A stretch of 64,000 bases of DNA from an uncultured Alistipes sp. (GCA_947623305.1 CANQGQ010000006.1:1-64000); one strand, 5' to 3'. Counted from the first letter of the stretch, positions 8,598 to 17,865 are shown. The notes: generated by a model from the letters alone, not told the origin. Numbers and translations: made by a program.

Positions 8598-9677
8598 ATG
8601 AACCTCGATTTATTCGACGGCTTTTATCGGGGCAAGCGGGTGCTTGTAACCGGACACACTGGCTTCAAGGGTTCGTGGCTCTCGATCTGGCTCCATGCGC
8701 TCGGTGCCGAGGTGATAGGTGTGGGTCTTGACCCCGCTACGGAGCGCGACAACTTTGTGCTTTCCGGCATCGGCAGGAAGATTCATGCCGACATTCGGGC
8801 CGACATCCGCGACGGCGAACGGATGAAAAAGATATTTGCTGAGTATCGGCCTGAAATCGTCTTTCATCTTGCTGCGCAGCCGCTTGTGCGGTTAAGTTAC
8901 GAGTGCCCGGTCGAGACCTATCAGACCAACGTGATGGGTACCATCAACGTCATGGAGGCAATCCGTGCTACCGACAGCGTAAAGGTCGGCGTGATGATTA
9001 CCACCGACAAATGCTACGAAAACAAGGAGCAGATATGGGGTTATCGCGAGAATGAGCCGATGGGCGGTTACGACCCCTATTCGTCATCGAAGGGTGCCAC
9101 CGAAATCGCCATCGCTTCGTGGCGACGGAGTTTTTTCAATCCGGCAAGCTATGCACAGCATGGTAAGTCGATCGCCAGCGTTCGCGCCGGCAACGTGATC
9201 GGCGGCGGGGATTGGGCGCTCGACCGTATCATTCCCGATTGCATTCGCGCGCTCGAAGCGGGTCGTCCGATTGACATTCGTTCGCCGAAAGCTATTCGGC
9301 CTTGGCAGCACGTTCTCGAGCCGCTCGGTGGTTATATGCTGCTTGCCGAAAAGATGTGGAACGCTCCCACCGAATATTGCGAAGGATGGAATTTCGGGCC
9401 GCGCGCCGAGTCGATTTCAACCGTGTGGGATGTTGCCACCAAGGTTACAAAAAACTATGGTTCGGGAGAGTTGCGCGACCTTTCCGACCCCGATGCTCTT
9501 CATGAGGCTCAGCTTCTGATGCTCGACATCTCCAAAGCGAAGTTCCGGCTCAGGTGGGAACCGCGTATGGATATCGACCGAACTATTGCTATGACGGTCG
9601 ATTGGTATAAAAATTACACTTCTAAACCTGTTTACGACCTTTGTCTCAAACAGATTAACGAATACATTTCGAAATAA
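8598..9677 (+). CDS. rfbG: CDP-glucose 4,6-dehydratase
   Basis: NAD-dependent extended short-chain dehydrogenase that converts CDP-glucose to CDP-4-keto-6-deoxyglucose. The protein has 359 residues, with the Rossmann motif GHTGFKG (19-25), the TTDKCYEN segment (135-142) and the catalytic pair Tyr161/Lys165 in YDPYSSSK. It starts three bases after rfbH and its stop overlaps the next start by one base. The rfbF-H-G order here differs from the rfbF-G-H order of the Salmonella cluster. Confidence 0.94.
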   Translation: MNLDLFDGFYRGKRVLVTGHTGFKGSWLSIWLHALGAEVIGVGLDPATERDNFVLSGIGRKIHADIRADIRDGERMKKIFAEYRPEIVFHLAAQPLVRLSYECPVETYQTNVMGTINVMEAIRATDSVKVGVMITTDKCYENKEQIWGYRENEPMGGYDPYSSSKGATEIAIASWRRSFFNPASYAQHGKSIASVRAGNVIGGGDWALDRIIPDCIRALEAGRPIDIRSPKAIRPWQHVLEPLGGYMLLAEKMWNAPTEYCEGWNFGPRAESISTVWDVATKVTKNYGSGELRDLSDPDALHEAQLLMLDISKAKFRLRWEPRMDIDRTIAMTVDWYKNYTSKPVYDLCLKQINEYISK

Positions 9678-10633
9678 TGCCATCAGCTATTATATCGGGG
9701 GGCACGGGCTATATAGGATCTCATGTTGTTAAGTATTTATTGAACGAGGGCTGGGAAATCAACATTATTTCCCGTCCAGGCTCCGGTTACAGCAATGTGG
9801 AAGATGTTAAATCGCGGTTGGATATTTTTGAATATGAAGGAGATATAAATTCTCTTATTCAATATTTTAAACAAAAGAATGTCGATGTCGTTATGCATTT
9901 GGCTGCGGCAGTGATAACAAATTATACACCGGAGCAGGTTTCGACGCTCATTCGTAGTAATGTTGAATTTGGAACACAGGTTCTTGAGGCGATGACTTAC
10001 TGCGATACTCGACTTTTTATCGCTACCGGCTCCTATTGGCAAAATTATAATTCGGCTACCTATAATCCGGTTGACTTGTATGCCGCTACTAAAGAGGCAT
10101 TCGAAAAAATACTTCAGTATTATGTTGATGCCCATGGATTGAGGGCTATCACGTTGCGGCTTTTTGATGTTTATGGCGAGGATGATAAACGCCCGAAGCT
10201 ATGGAACATCTTGCGCGACATTGCCGGTACGGATCGTTCGATAGACCTTTCCCCCGGAGAACAGTTGCTCGATATGGTTCATGTCTCCGATGTAGCAAGA
10301 GCTTACGAGGCTGCTTACCGCCTTTTGACAGAAGATAATAAGATTCTGAATGAAGTATATGGTGTCGGTTCAGGGAAACAGATACCGCTTCGTGATATTG
10401 TTACACTCTATCAGCAATTAATCGGCAAATCAATAAAACTCAATTGGGGTGCACGTTCCTATAAGGCCCGCGAAGTTATGCGACCTTATGTCGGGTATAA
10501 GAATCTTCCGAATTGGCAACCTTCGGTTGGTATTAAAACAGGGTTAATAAAATTATTTAATAATCGGGGGGGGGTAAAATCTTCTGATCGGTTTACTCAC
10601 GCCTTCCGTTTGAGTTTCAACAGAGCAGCGTGA
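9677..10633 (+). CDS. NAD(P)-dependent sugar epimerase/reductase, probable CDP-sugar 4-reductase
   Basis: An extended short-chain dehydrogenase of 318 residues with GGTGYIG (8-14) and a YAATK catalytic pair. Its place between the dehydratases and the CDP-paratose 2-epimerase suggests it acts on a CDP-3,6-dideoxy-4-keto sugar, as CDP-paratose or CDP-abequose synthases do. Which one cannot be told from the sequence. Near the 3' end lies a run of nine G (10566-10574). With eight G the protein would stop about 21 residues earlier (after NNRGG), so the last residues may not be conserved. Start and stop overlap both neighbours, indicating tight coupling. Confidence 0.75.
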   Translation: MPSAIISGGTGYIGSHVVKYLLNEGWEINIISRPGSGYSNVEDVKSRLDIFEYEGDINSLIQYFKQKNVDVVMHLAAAVITNYTPEQVSTLIRSNVEFGTQVLEAMTYCDTRLFIATGSYWQNYNSATYNPVDLYAATKEAFEKILQYYVDAHGLRAITLRLFDVYGEDDKRPKLWNILRDIAGTDRSIDLSPGEQLLDMVHVSDVARAYEAAYRLLTEDNKILNEVYGVGSGKQIPLRDIVTLYQQLIGKSIKLNWGARSYKAREVMRPYVGYKNLPNWQPSVGIKTGLIKLFNNRGGVKSSDRFTHAFRLSFNRAA

Positions 10634-11517
10634 TGAAAAGAGTTGATATTATTGGTGGAAGCGGATTCATTGGAAAGAATCTTGTGCGGATATTGGCTCC
10701 GTATTTTGAGATTATGGTTGTCGATAAATTCATTGACGATGTCTATTTCGAATCTTATCCGGATGTCGTGTGTCGAAAACTCGATCTGGTCGAGGAACTG
10801 TTACCGGAAGAGATGGGGTGTCCCGATTTTATCATCAATTTGGCTTCGATCGTTACTGCCGAGCGGGATCTTTCTTTGTTCGATTCCTTGATATCGACGA
10901 ATCTCAGGGTTTTGCTGAATCTTTACGAACGGTTCAAAAACGAGAAAAGGCTCAAGTTGTTCATTCAGTTCGGGAGTTCCGAAGAGTACGGCAACAACGG
11001 TTCTCTGTTTGTCGAAACGATGCGAGAGGAGCCGAATTCTCCGTATGCACTTGTCAAACAGTTGACGACAAACACGGCACTGATGCTTTATCGTAATTAT
11101 GGATTTCCTGCAATGGTCGTGCGTCCCGGGAATTTGTTCGGGCCCGGACAGAACCGGTCGAAGTTCATCCCGTATGTGATCGACCGGCTCAAAGCGAATG
11201 AACCGCTCGATGTTACTCCTTGTGAACAGAAACGCGATTTCATTCATGTCGATGATTTCTGCGAGGCGATTCGTGGGCTGCTCGAGAATTATGAAAAATG
11301 TGTCGGCGAAATAGTTAACGTCAGCTCCGGTGAAAGCGTGTCGTTGAAAGCGATTATCGAAATGCTTCGGAAACGGATCGGTTCGCAATCCGAGGTGCAT
11401 TACGGGGCTCTTCCGTATCGTGAGAATGAGGCGATGGATTTGAAATGCAATACGAAAAAGTTGTGTACGATAACGGCCGAGTCGCGACTTTACGAGCGAT
11501 TGAAAAATCTTGTTTAA
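10633..11517 (+). CDS. NAD(P)-dependent reductase of the CDP-abequose/paratose synthase type
   Basis: A 294-residue extended short-chain dehydrogenase with GGSGFIG (8-14) and SPYALVK for the Tyr/Lys pair. The C-terminal half (IPYVIDRLKANEPLDV, QKRDFIHVDDFCEAI, SEVHYGALPYRENEAMD) reads like the Salmonella RfbJ/Abe CDP-abequose synthase as I recall it, so a C4-keto reduction to CDP-abequose or CDP-paratose is likely. The upstream gene's TGA overlaps the ATG at 10633; a GTG at 10630 is a possible alternative start. The gene is one of two neighbouring reductases. Confidence 0.75.
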   Translation: MKRVDIIGGSGFIGKNLVRILAPYFEIMVVDKFIDDVYFESYPDVVCRKLDLVEELLPEEMGCPDFIINLASIVTAERDLSLFDSLISTNLRVLLNLYERFKNEKRLKLFIQFGSSEEYGNNGSLFVETMREEPNSPYALVKQLTTNTALMLYRNYGFPAMVVRPGNLFGPGQNRSKFIPYVIDRLKANEPLDVTPCEQKRDFIHVDDFCEAIRGLLENYEKCVGEIVNVSSGESVSLKAIIEMLRKRIGSQSEVHYGALPYRENEAMDLKCNTKKLCTITAESRLYERLKNLV

Positions 11518-11518
11518 T

Positions 11519-12535
11519 ATGAAATATCTGATAACTGGCGGATGTGGGTTCGTAGGGAGTAACCTTGCTGCCGAAGTATTGAAAAGAAGAGAAGAATTAT
11601 TCGTCATGGATAATCTTTTCCGACACGGGAGCGATGTCAATCTGCAATGGCTTCGTTCGAAAGGTGATTTCAAATATTATCCGCTTGATACACGGAATGC
11701 CAATGATATGGAGACGGTTATTCGGGAAGTGCGTCCGGATTATGTTTTCCATTTGGCCGGTCAGGTCGCCATGACGACCTCGATTGCGAATCCTCGACTC
11801 GATTTCGAAACCAATACGCTCGGGACGTTCCAATTGCTGGATGCAGTTCGGAAATACAGCCCGCATTCGGTCGTGCTTTATTCATCGACGAACAAGGTCT
11901 ATGGTGATTTCGAGTATCTGAACTTTATAGAGGAGGCGACCCGCTATCGTTGCGAAAAGTATCCGTATGGATTCCCCGAGTCGATCGGTCTGGATTTCCA
12001 CTCGCCTTATGGATGCAGCAAGGGAGCTGCCGATCAGTATTTGTTGGATTTTTATCGGATATATGGGGCCAAAACGATCGTTTTCCGGCATAGTTCCATG
12101 TATGGCAGTAACCAGCATGCGACCTACGATCAAGGGTGGATTGGTTGGTTTTGCCAGAAAGCGCTTGAAATCAAAGCGGGAACCTTGAAAGAGCCGTTCA
12201 CCATATCCGGCAACGGCAAACAGGTTCGGGATGTCCTTCATGCCGATGATGTGGTTCGGCTTTATTTTGCGGCGAAGGATAAGGAGGAAGCCTACGGGCA
12301 GGTGTTCAATATCGGTGGAGGAATCGACAATAGTCTTTCGTTGCTCGAACTTTTCGCCCTGCTTGAACAGAAGCTCGGTATCGAAATGACTTACAGGGAA
12401 ATACCGTGGCGTGAAAGCGATCAGAAAGTCTTTGTCGCCGATATAACCAAGGCGAAGGAGAAGATCGGATGGACGCCTGCGGTTTCGAAAGAGACGGGAA
12501 TCGAAGCGATGCTTGCTTGGTTGGAACAGAAATGA
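11519..12535 (+). CDS. rfbE: CDP-paratose 2-epimerase (CDP-tyvelose forming)
   Basis: Converts CDP-paratose to CDP-tyvelose by C2 epimerisation using tightly bound NAD. The 338-residue protein has GGCGFVG (7-13), SPYGCSK for the catalytic Tyr/Lys, YSSTNKVYGDFEYL, and the family-typical FRHSSMYGSNQHATYDQGWIGWF region. The recognisable match is to Salmonella/Yersinia RfbE/Tyv. The frame opens at a TTG (11510) that overlaps the previous gene; the ATG at 11519 gives the normal MKYLITGG start. The stop overlaps the flippase start (ATGA). Confidence 0.88.
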   Translation: MKYLITGGCGFVGSNLAAEVLKRREELFVMDNLFRHGSDVNLQWLRSKGDFKYYPLDTRNANDMETVIREVRPDYVFHLAGQVAMTTSIANPRLDFETNTLGTFQLLDAVRKYSPHSVVLYSSTNKVYGDFEYLNFIEEATRYRCEKYPYGFPESIGLDFHSPYGCSKGAADQYLLDFYRIYGAKTIVFRHSSMYGSNQHATYDQGWIGWFCQKALEIKAGTLKEPFTISGNGKQVRDVLHADDVVRLYFAAKDKEEAYGQVFNIGGGIDNSLSLLELFALLEQKLGIEMTYREIPWRESDQKVFVADITKAKEKIGWTPAVSKETGIEAMLAWLEQK

Positions 12536-13881
12536 GCAGTCTGATAAGAGCCTTGTTTAAGTGCGTCGGCATCGACCGAGCGATCGCTTATTCCTCTGCG
12601 GGACGCATTATTCAGGCAGCTGGTGGGGCATTGACGGTCTTTTTTATCGCAGCTCGATTGTCCGGAGTGGAGCAGGGGTATTATTACACGTTCGGAAGTA
12701 TCATTGCTCTGCAAATCTTTTTTGAGCTTGGATTGGGCGGAATTATCGTACAGTATGTCGCTTATGAGGTAGCCCAACTCGAAATCGGTCCAGACAACAA
12801 CTTGGAAGGCGATTCGATGTATCTATCTCGATTGTCCTCTTTGTTCCGCTTGTTTTTTAAATGGTATTTGATTGTCGCTTTTCTATTTTTGTTAGCTGTG
12901 AGTTGTGGCGGAATTTGGTTTTTCAATCATAATAGTTCATCTTCGGCAGAAGTGAATTGGAAGGTCCCGTGGTTATTGTTGTCTTTGACTTCTGCATTGA
13001 ATTTATTGATCAGTCCGGCTATCGTCTTTGTCGAGGGCCTTGGTAAGGTGAAAGAGGTCGCACGGTTACGCATGATTACGCAGACGGTGAGCATCTTGTG
13101 CGTATGGGCAACGATTCTCCTTGATGGGAAACTTTATGCACCATCTGCTGCTACCGGTGCGACTTTGTTGTTGGGCGTTGTCTTTATCAATCGACATTTT
13201 AGAGCATTGTTTTCACAGTTGTATCATACGGCTACGTCCCGTACTTTTTCCTATTATAAGGAGATATTTCCTTATCAATGGCGGATTGCACTGAGTTGGA
13301 TAAGCGGTTATTTCATCTTTCAGTTGTTCAATCCGGTTTTGTTTGCCTATTGTGGGGCTGATGTAGCAGGTCAAATGGGAATGACGCTTGCGGCTCTCAA
13401 CGGGATTCTATCTTTGACATTGAGTTGGACTTCGACTAAAATTCCGTTTTGGTCGGGCTTTATCGCTCGTGAAGAATACGATTGTTTGAATCGTTCTTAT
13501 TCAGAGACGCTCAAAAATTCCTCTATTGTATGTATGGCCTGTCTTTTCGTGTTCTGGTCATTTTTGGCTGTGTTAGATTATTATGACTTTTCGTTTTATG
13601 GTCGGTTCCTGCCAATTGGATTAAGTATAATTCTTGGTCTTGCTATTTTTTTCAACAACATTATCAATATCTGGGCGACGTATCTTCGTTGCCATAAACG
13701 TGAACCTTTCTTAATTCAAGCGTTGGTTGTCGGAACTTTGTGTGCCGTGTCGACAATTTTATGCGGAAAATATATCGGAGTGAGAGGCGTTGTTATCGGA
13801 TTCACGTCGATTGTCGTGTTGATCAGTTTTCCGTTGAGTTATCATATCTTCAAATCCAAATGTAAGGAATATCATGGATAA
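12532..13881 (+). CDS. wzx: Wzx-type O-antigen/polysaccharide flippase
   Basis: Inner-membrane transporter that would move lipid-linked repeat units to the periplasm. The 449-residue product is almost entirely hydrophobic, with roughly a dozen predicted membrane spans and the MATE/MOP-like polysaccharide transporter layout. Sequence-level identification of Wzx proteins is weak, so the call depends on hydropathy and on its place beside the sugar-nucleotide genes with a separate polymerase downstream. The ATG at 12532 overlaps the epimerase stop. The longer open frame from 12469 lies inside the previous gene and is unlikely. Confidence 0.82.
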   Translation: MSSLIRALFKCVGIDRAIAYSSAGRIIQAAGGALTVFFIAARLSGVEQGYYYTFGSIIALQIFFELGLGGIIVQYVAYEVAQLEIGPDNNLEGDSMYLSRLSSLFRLFFKWYLIVAFLFLLAVSCGGIWFFNHNSSSSAEVNWKVPWLLLSLTSALNLLISPAIVFVEGLGKVKEVARLRMITQTVSILCVWATILLDGKLYAPSAATGATLLLGVVFINRHFRALFSQLYHTATSRTFSYYKEIFPYQWRIALSWISGYFIFQLFNPVLFAYCGADVAGQMGMTLAALNGILSLTLSWTSTKIPFWSGFIAREEYDCLNRSYSETLKNSSIVCMACLFVFWSFLAVLDYYDFSFYGRFLPIGLSIILGLAIFFNNIINIWATYLRCHKREPFLIQALVVGTLCAVSTILCGKYIGVRGVVIGFTSIVVLISFPLSYHIFKSKCKEYHG

Positions 13882-14815
13882 TTACTTGCTTTCTCTTTGT
13901 GTCCCTACCTATAATAGAGCACCGTTTCTGGATGAATGTTTGTCTCGGATTCGTGAGCAATTTTTTTCTTTGTCGGAACCGAAACGATTGGAATTGATCG
14001 TTTCTGACAATTGTTCTACGGATGCGACGGAAGAAGTCGTAAAACGACATGTCGATAGTGGCCTCCCAATCAAATATGTGAAAAATGCCGAAAATCTTGG
14101 CATGGATGGGAACTTTGTTCAATGTTTCAGAATGGCTCGCGGCAAGTATGTTTGGTTGCTTGGAGATGATGATTATTTGATAGAAGGTCGTTTGAATGAT
14201 ATACTTCGATGTATCGAAGGGGCTGATTATGGGTTGATCCATCTTAAAATGGATGGTCACTTCAAGGAGCCTTTTATGGTATTTAAGGATACAGAGCAAT
14301 TCTTATCGGAAGTGAATTATTGGATTACTTATATAAGCGCGAACATCGTAAGCACGAAATTCGTGCAGCAAATAGATTTTGAAAAATACATGGGTACTTA
14401 TTTTACTTTGATACCATTGTATTTGACAGCAGCCACGTCGTCATCGGAGAATTTTATGTTCTTACAACGCGTGCTGGATGGTGGACATGATACAAAGAGA
14501 AATGGTGGATATAATTTGTTTCAGGTATTTGTGGTGAATTTTCTTTTGATTTGGAAAGAATATACAGCAAAATTGCCTGGCCATGAAAAACTTTACCGAA
14601 GAGTTAAGAAAATACTGTTTACAAAATTCCTGGTTGGTTATATTTATCGTTGTTTGATTTGTAATAATAAAGGGAATTATCAAACTGATGGAGCCTGGGA
14701 TATTTTAGGAAGGTATTATGGGAGAGACGTTTACGCTTATTTGTCGTTTTTAACATTTGGATTGAAGAGTGTAACAAGAAAAATTGTGCGTATAATTCAA
14801 AATAAATTGCGATGA
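13874..14815 (+). CDS. Glycosyltransferase family 2, possible 3,6-dideoxyhexosyltransferase
   Basis: A 313-residue cytoplasmic-face transferase with a GT-A N-terminus (LCVPTYNRAPFLDECL, VSDNCSTDATEEVV, ENLGMDGNFVQCF) and a metal site GDDDYL near residue 98. These blocks resemble Salmonella RfbV, the abequosyl/tyvelosyltransferase, as I recall it. Together with the CDP-dideoxyhexose genes just upstream, this makes a branch-sugar transferase a reasonable inference. It overlaps the flippase by 8 bp. Codon use starts to become more AT-rich from here on. Confidence 0.82.
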   Translation: MDNYLLSLCVPTYNRAPFLDECLSRIREQFFSLSEPKRLELIVSDNCSTDATEEVVKRHVDSGLPIKYVKNAENLGMDGNFVQCFRMARGKYVWLLGDDDYLIEGRLNDILRCIEGADYGLIHLKMDGHFKEPFMVFKDTEQFLSEVNYWITYISANIVSTKFVQQIDFEKYMGTYFTLIPLYLTAATSSSENFMFLQRVLDGGHDTKRNGGYNLFQVFVVNFLLIWKEYTAKLPGHEKLYRRVKKILFTKFLVGYIYRCLICNNKGNYQTDGAWDILGRYYGRDVYAYLSFLTFGLKSVTRKIVRIIQNKLR

Positions 14816-15445
14816 GGGGTATAAAAAAGTATTTGTATAATGGGATAACCGTTGTTGTTATATTGCTTTGGTCGCTTTTTAATAAAATGACGTTTTTGAC
14901 TAAGATAAAAGCCGTTCGAACGAAATTTTATTCTGAATGGATGAGTCGGAGGTTCAATAGTCGAAATTGTATTTTTCTTCCAAAGATCAATTTCAAATGC
15001 GGCGAGAAATATTTTCATATAGGAAAAGGTACGCACTTCGGTAAAGAAGCTGTATTATCTGCTTGGGATTCATATGAGAGCGAAAAATTTACGCCGGAAG
15101 TGAAAATCGGTGAGAATTGTAATTTCGGTGATTATTTGCATCTTACATGTGCTAATAGCATAACGATCGGTAATGGTGTTTTAACCGGTCGGTGGGTTAC
15201 GATTACAGATAACGGTCATGGTCGAAGTCGTGAAATGAAATCTTCGGTTCGGCCTCAAAAGCGGTGTATTTATTCGAAAGGGCCTGTAAGGATTGGAGAT
15301 AATGTGTGGATTGGGGATAAAGTAACGATACTTCCTGGTGTTACGATTGGAGAAGGTTGTATTATCGGTGCGAATCGTAACAAAAGATGTTCCTGCATAT
15401 TGTGTAGCTGGAGGTAATCCTGCTGAAGTTAAAAGGAGATATTAA
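14812..15445 (+). pseudogene. Hexapeptide-repeat acyltransferase with a 3' frameshift
   Basis: A WbbJ/MaaT-like left-handed beta-helix O-acetyltransferase. The hexapeptide repeats are clear (VKIGENCNFGDYLHLTC, ITIGNGVLTGRWVTI, VRIGDNVWIGDKVTI, VTIGEGCIIGAN). After GAN (codon 15373-15375) the frame breaks and ends at 15417 as NKRCSCILCSWR. Skipping one base at 15376 restores the usual family tail, VTKDVPAYCVAGGNPAEVKRRY, ending in TAA at 15443-15445 directly against the next ATG. About five bases that would encode the missing Ser-Val seem lost. Either a real inactivating deletion or a sequence error. A short hydrophobic N-terminus (about 8-22) may anchor it. Confidence 0.85.
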
Positions 15446-16678
15446 ATGATGCAGAATAAGAATTGCGCTTTTACAATTTGTGCTAAAAATTATTTAGCGC
15501 AAGCGTTAACGTTGCGAGAGAGTTTTAGAAAGCATAATCCGAATTGTGATTTTTATATTTTCTTAGCAGATAAAGGTGATTTTAAAAATGTTCCTCCTGA
15601 GGTTATTGGATTAAACAGTGATTGGTGTGCTAAATGGCAGGACATGGCATTTAAATATAATGTTATAGAATTCGCTACTTCAATAAAACCATTTTGTATA
15701 AAAAAATTATTTAAAGAGGAATATAAAAAGGTTATATATTTAGATCCTGATATATATGTTACATCGCCATTGGATGAGATATACTTAATGCTGAATGATA
15801 AATCAATTGTTTTAACTCCCCATTATAATAATATACAGCCAAAATTTACAGGAGCTGTTTCTGAAGAGGAAATATTGTTCGTAGGAATTTATAATTTGGG
15901 ATTTGCTGCAATACGTAACGACTGTGTCGGTAACTCAATCGTAGAATGGTGGTGTAATAGACTTGAAAGCAAGTGTTATGCTGATAAAATTGACGCACTA
16001 CATGTTGATCAACGATGGATGGATTTTATCCCCGGATTTTTTCCTAATGAAACCAAGATTACTCATCATCCAGGGATAAATGTAGCAATATGGAATCTTC
16101 ACGAAAGAGAACTGCTGGTATTAGAAAAAAGTTATTTCATTAAAGATCTCGCGAGTCAATCAGTTTATCCACTGTTATTTTTTCACTTTTCAGGTTTTGA
16201 GCCCAATAGGCCATCTGTATTGAATCGGAGACATCCTCAGTTTAATACAGATATTTTCCCATCATTTATCCCTATAATAAACGAATACATTGAAGCCGAA
16301 TATCGAAATGGATATGCGATATATCATGGATTAAAGTATGCTTTCAATGAGTTTAATAATGGGATGAATATTTTACCGATATATCGTAGATGGTATCGTG
16401 TTTTATCTAAAGAAATGGAATTGATAAATCCATTTGACAGCGAATCAATGTTTTATCAACTAATCGATGAAAAACACTTGTTAAATAGTGTCCCTTCAGG
16501 GGATTTTAATGCTGGGATATCAATTGAGACAAAAAAAAAGGCGAAAAAATTTGAAAAAATAGCAAAAAAAGTAGGGAGGTTTTTATGCCGAATAATAGGC
16601 ATTCGGTATTATCTGATATTGCTTAAATTTATGACTAAGTACTCGAGATATGAGTACCAAATATTTTTACTGAAGTAG
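15446..16678 (+). CDS. Glycosyltransferase (GT-A fold, DxD type)
   Basis: The 410-residue product begins AFTICAKNYLAQALTLRESFRKHNPNC and has KVIYLDPDIYV near residue 95, a DxD metal-binding site of the kind seen in GT8-like retaining transferases. Later blocks (NLGFAAIRND, DQRWMDFIPGFF, HHPGINVAIWNLHERE) are typical of polysaccharide-locus transferases that carry a 'glycosyl transferase' label without known specificity. The first ATG abuts the restored stop of the acyltransferase; a second ATG follows immediately. AT-rich codon use suggests foreign origin. Donor and acceptor cannot be inferred. Confidence 0.78.
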   Translation: MMQNKNCAFTICAKNYLAQALTLRESFRKHNPNCDFYIFLADKGDFKNVPPEVIGLNSDWCAKWQDMAFKYNVIEFATSIKPFCIKKLFKEEYKKVIYLDPDIYVTSPLDEIYLMLNDKSIVLTPHYNNIQPKFTGAVSEEEILFVGIYNLGFAAIRNDCVGNSIVEWWCNRLESKCYADKIDALHVDQRWMDFIPGFFPNETKITHHPGINVAIWNLHERELLVLEKSYFIKDLASQSVYPLLFFHFSGFEPNRPSVLNRRHPQFNTDIFPSFIPIINEYIEAEYRNGYAIYHGLKYAFNEFNNGMNILPIYRRWYRVLSKEMELINPFDSESMFYQLIDEKHLLNSVPSGDFNAGISIETKKKAKKFEKIAKKVGRFLCRIIGIRYYLILLKFMTKYSRYEYQIFLLK

Positions 16679-16736
16679 ATTTATGATATTTTAATCTTAG
16701 TAGAATTCAACGTATCATCAATAAATTCCATATAAA

Positions 16737-17858
16737 ATGACTATTGCAGTTGATGCTTGTAAATTGTCTCAACAGTTGGATGGGGTAGGAAATTTTTTGT
16801 TTAACGCACTTCGAGCACTCGTTAAGAATAGGTCATATAATTTTATATTATTTTCAAACAAAGAAATCCCGAATAGGATTAAAGAAAAAATATGTTTGTA
16901 TGATAATGTTAAAATTATTGTTTGCAGTCCGGTAATTCTTTCATTAAACAGTTTCGTTTGGTTTCTTATAGTATTACCTTTTTTGATTAAGAAATCTAAA
17001 GTTGATTATTTTTTTGCTCCAGCTGTATTATACCCACTTTTTATACCCAAGAGTGTTAAAATCATATCGACTATTCATGATTTGGTGTATTTAGAGTATC
17101 CTCAAACAATGAGTTTACGAAATAAGGCTGGAAACAAATTATTGTTTAACCGATCAATTAAAAAAGCAAATATTCTATGGGCTGTTTCGAATTATACAAA
17201 ACAGCGTCTTCTATATCATTTCAGAGATATTGACCCTCAAAAAATATTTGTTGGCTCATCTATCGCATCGAGTAAATTTTCTGAAAAGGTCCTTTCTGAA
17301 AATGAAAAAATAGGATTTCTTAAGGTCCATTCAATACCCTCCCCTTTTTTGCTCTTCGTTGGAACGATTGAGCCACGTAAAAATCTTAAATTTCTGCTTG
17401 AACTCTTTCCATTACTTCCTACTAATTTGAATTTGGTTGTAGTAGGAGCTAATGGATGGGGAGAAGAAACTGAGTTATCCAGGATACTCAATTCTGAGAA
17501 TTATCCGAGACAAAGAGTCTTTTTTCTAGGATATATTTCTGATGAAGATTTAGAACTATTTTATAAAACAGCAAGCGCATTTATTAGTTGCTCAATAAAC
17601 GAAGGTTTTGGATTGCCACAATTAGAAGCTATCTATTGTAATTGCCCAGTAATATGTGCAAAAAATTCTGCAATGATAGAGGTCGTTGAAGGTTGTGGAA
17701 TGCTTGTAGATGGTTGGGAAAAAGCAAAATGGATAGATGCAATAAATTTTATTTTAGATATGAAACCCGACTATACTAAGAACCGAAAGCAGAAAATGGC
17801 CTATTATGATTGGAATAAGATTGCTAATAAGTTTTATTTATTCTTAAATAACTTCTGA
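16737..17858 (+). CDS. Glycosyltransferase family 4
   Basis: A 373-residue GT-B transferase. The C-terminal domain shows the GT4 hallmarks: FLLFVGTIEPRKNLKFLLELF (about 202-222) and the E-x7-E region ISCSINEGFGLPQLEAIYCNCPVICA (about 282-307). The N-terminal half begins with a DGVGNFLFNAL acceptor-domain segment and HDLVYLEYP. It follows the previous gene after 58 bp and precedes the polymerase by 7 bp. Mannosyl- or fucosyltransferases often look like this, but specificity is not readable. Confidence 0.87.
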   Translation: MTIAVDACKLSQQLDGVGNFLFNALRALVKNRSYNFILFSNKEIPNRIKEKICLYDNVKIIVCSPVILSLNSFVWFLIVLPFLIKKSKVDYFFAPAVLYPLFIPKSVKIISTIHDLVYLEYPQTMSLRNKAGNKLLFNRSIKKANILWAVSNYTKQRLLYHFRDIDPQKIFVGSSIASSKFSEKVLSENEKIGFLKVHSIPSPFLLFVGTIEPRKNLKFLLELFPLLPTNLNLVVVGANGWGEETELSRILNSENYPRQRVFFLGYISDEDLELFYKTASAFISCSINEGFGLPQLEAIYCNCPVICAKNSAMIEVVEGCGMLVDGWEKAKWIDAINFILDMKPDYTKNRKQKMAYYDWNKIANKFYLFLNNF

Positions 17859-17865
17859 TTTTAAT

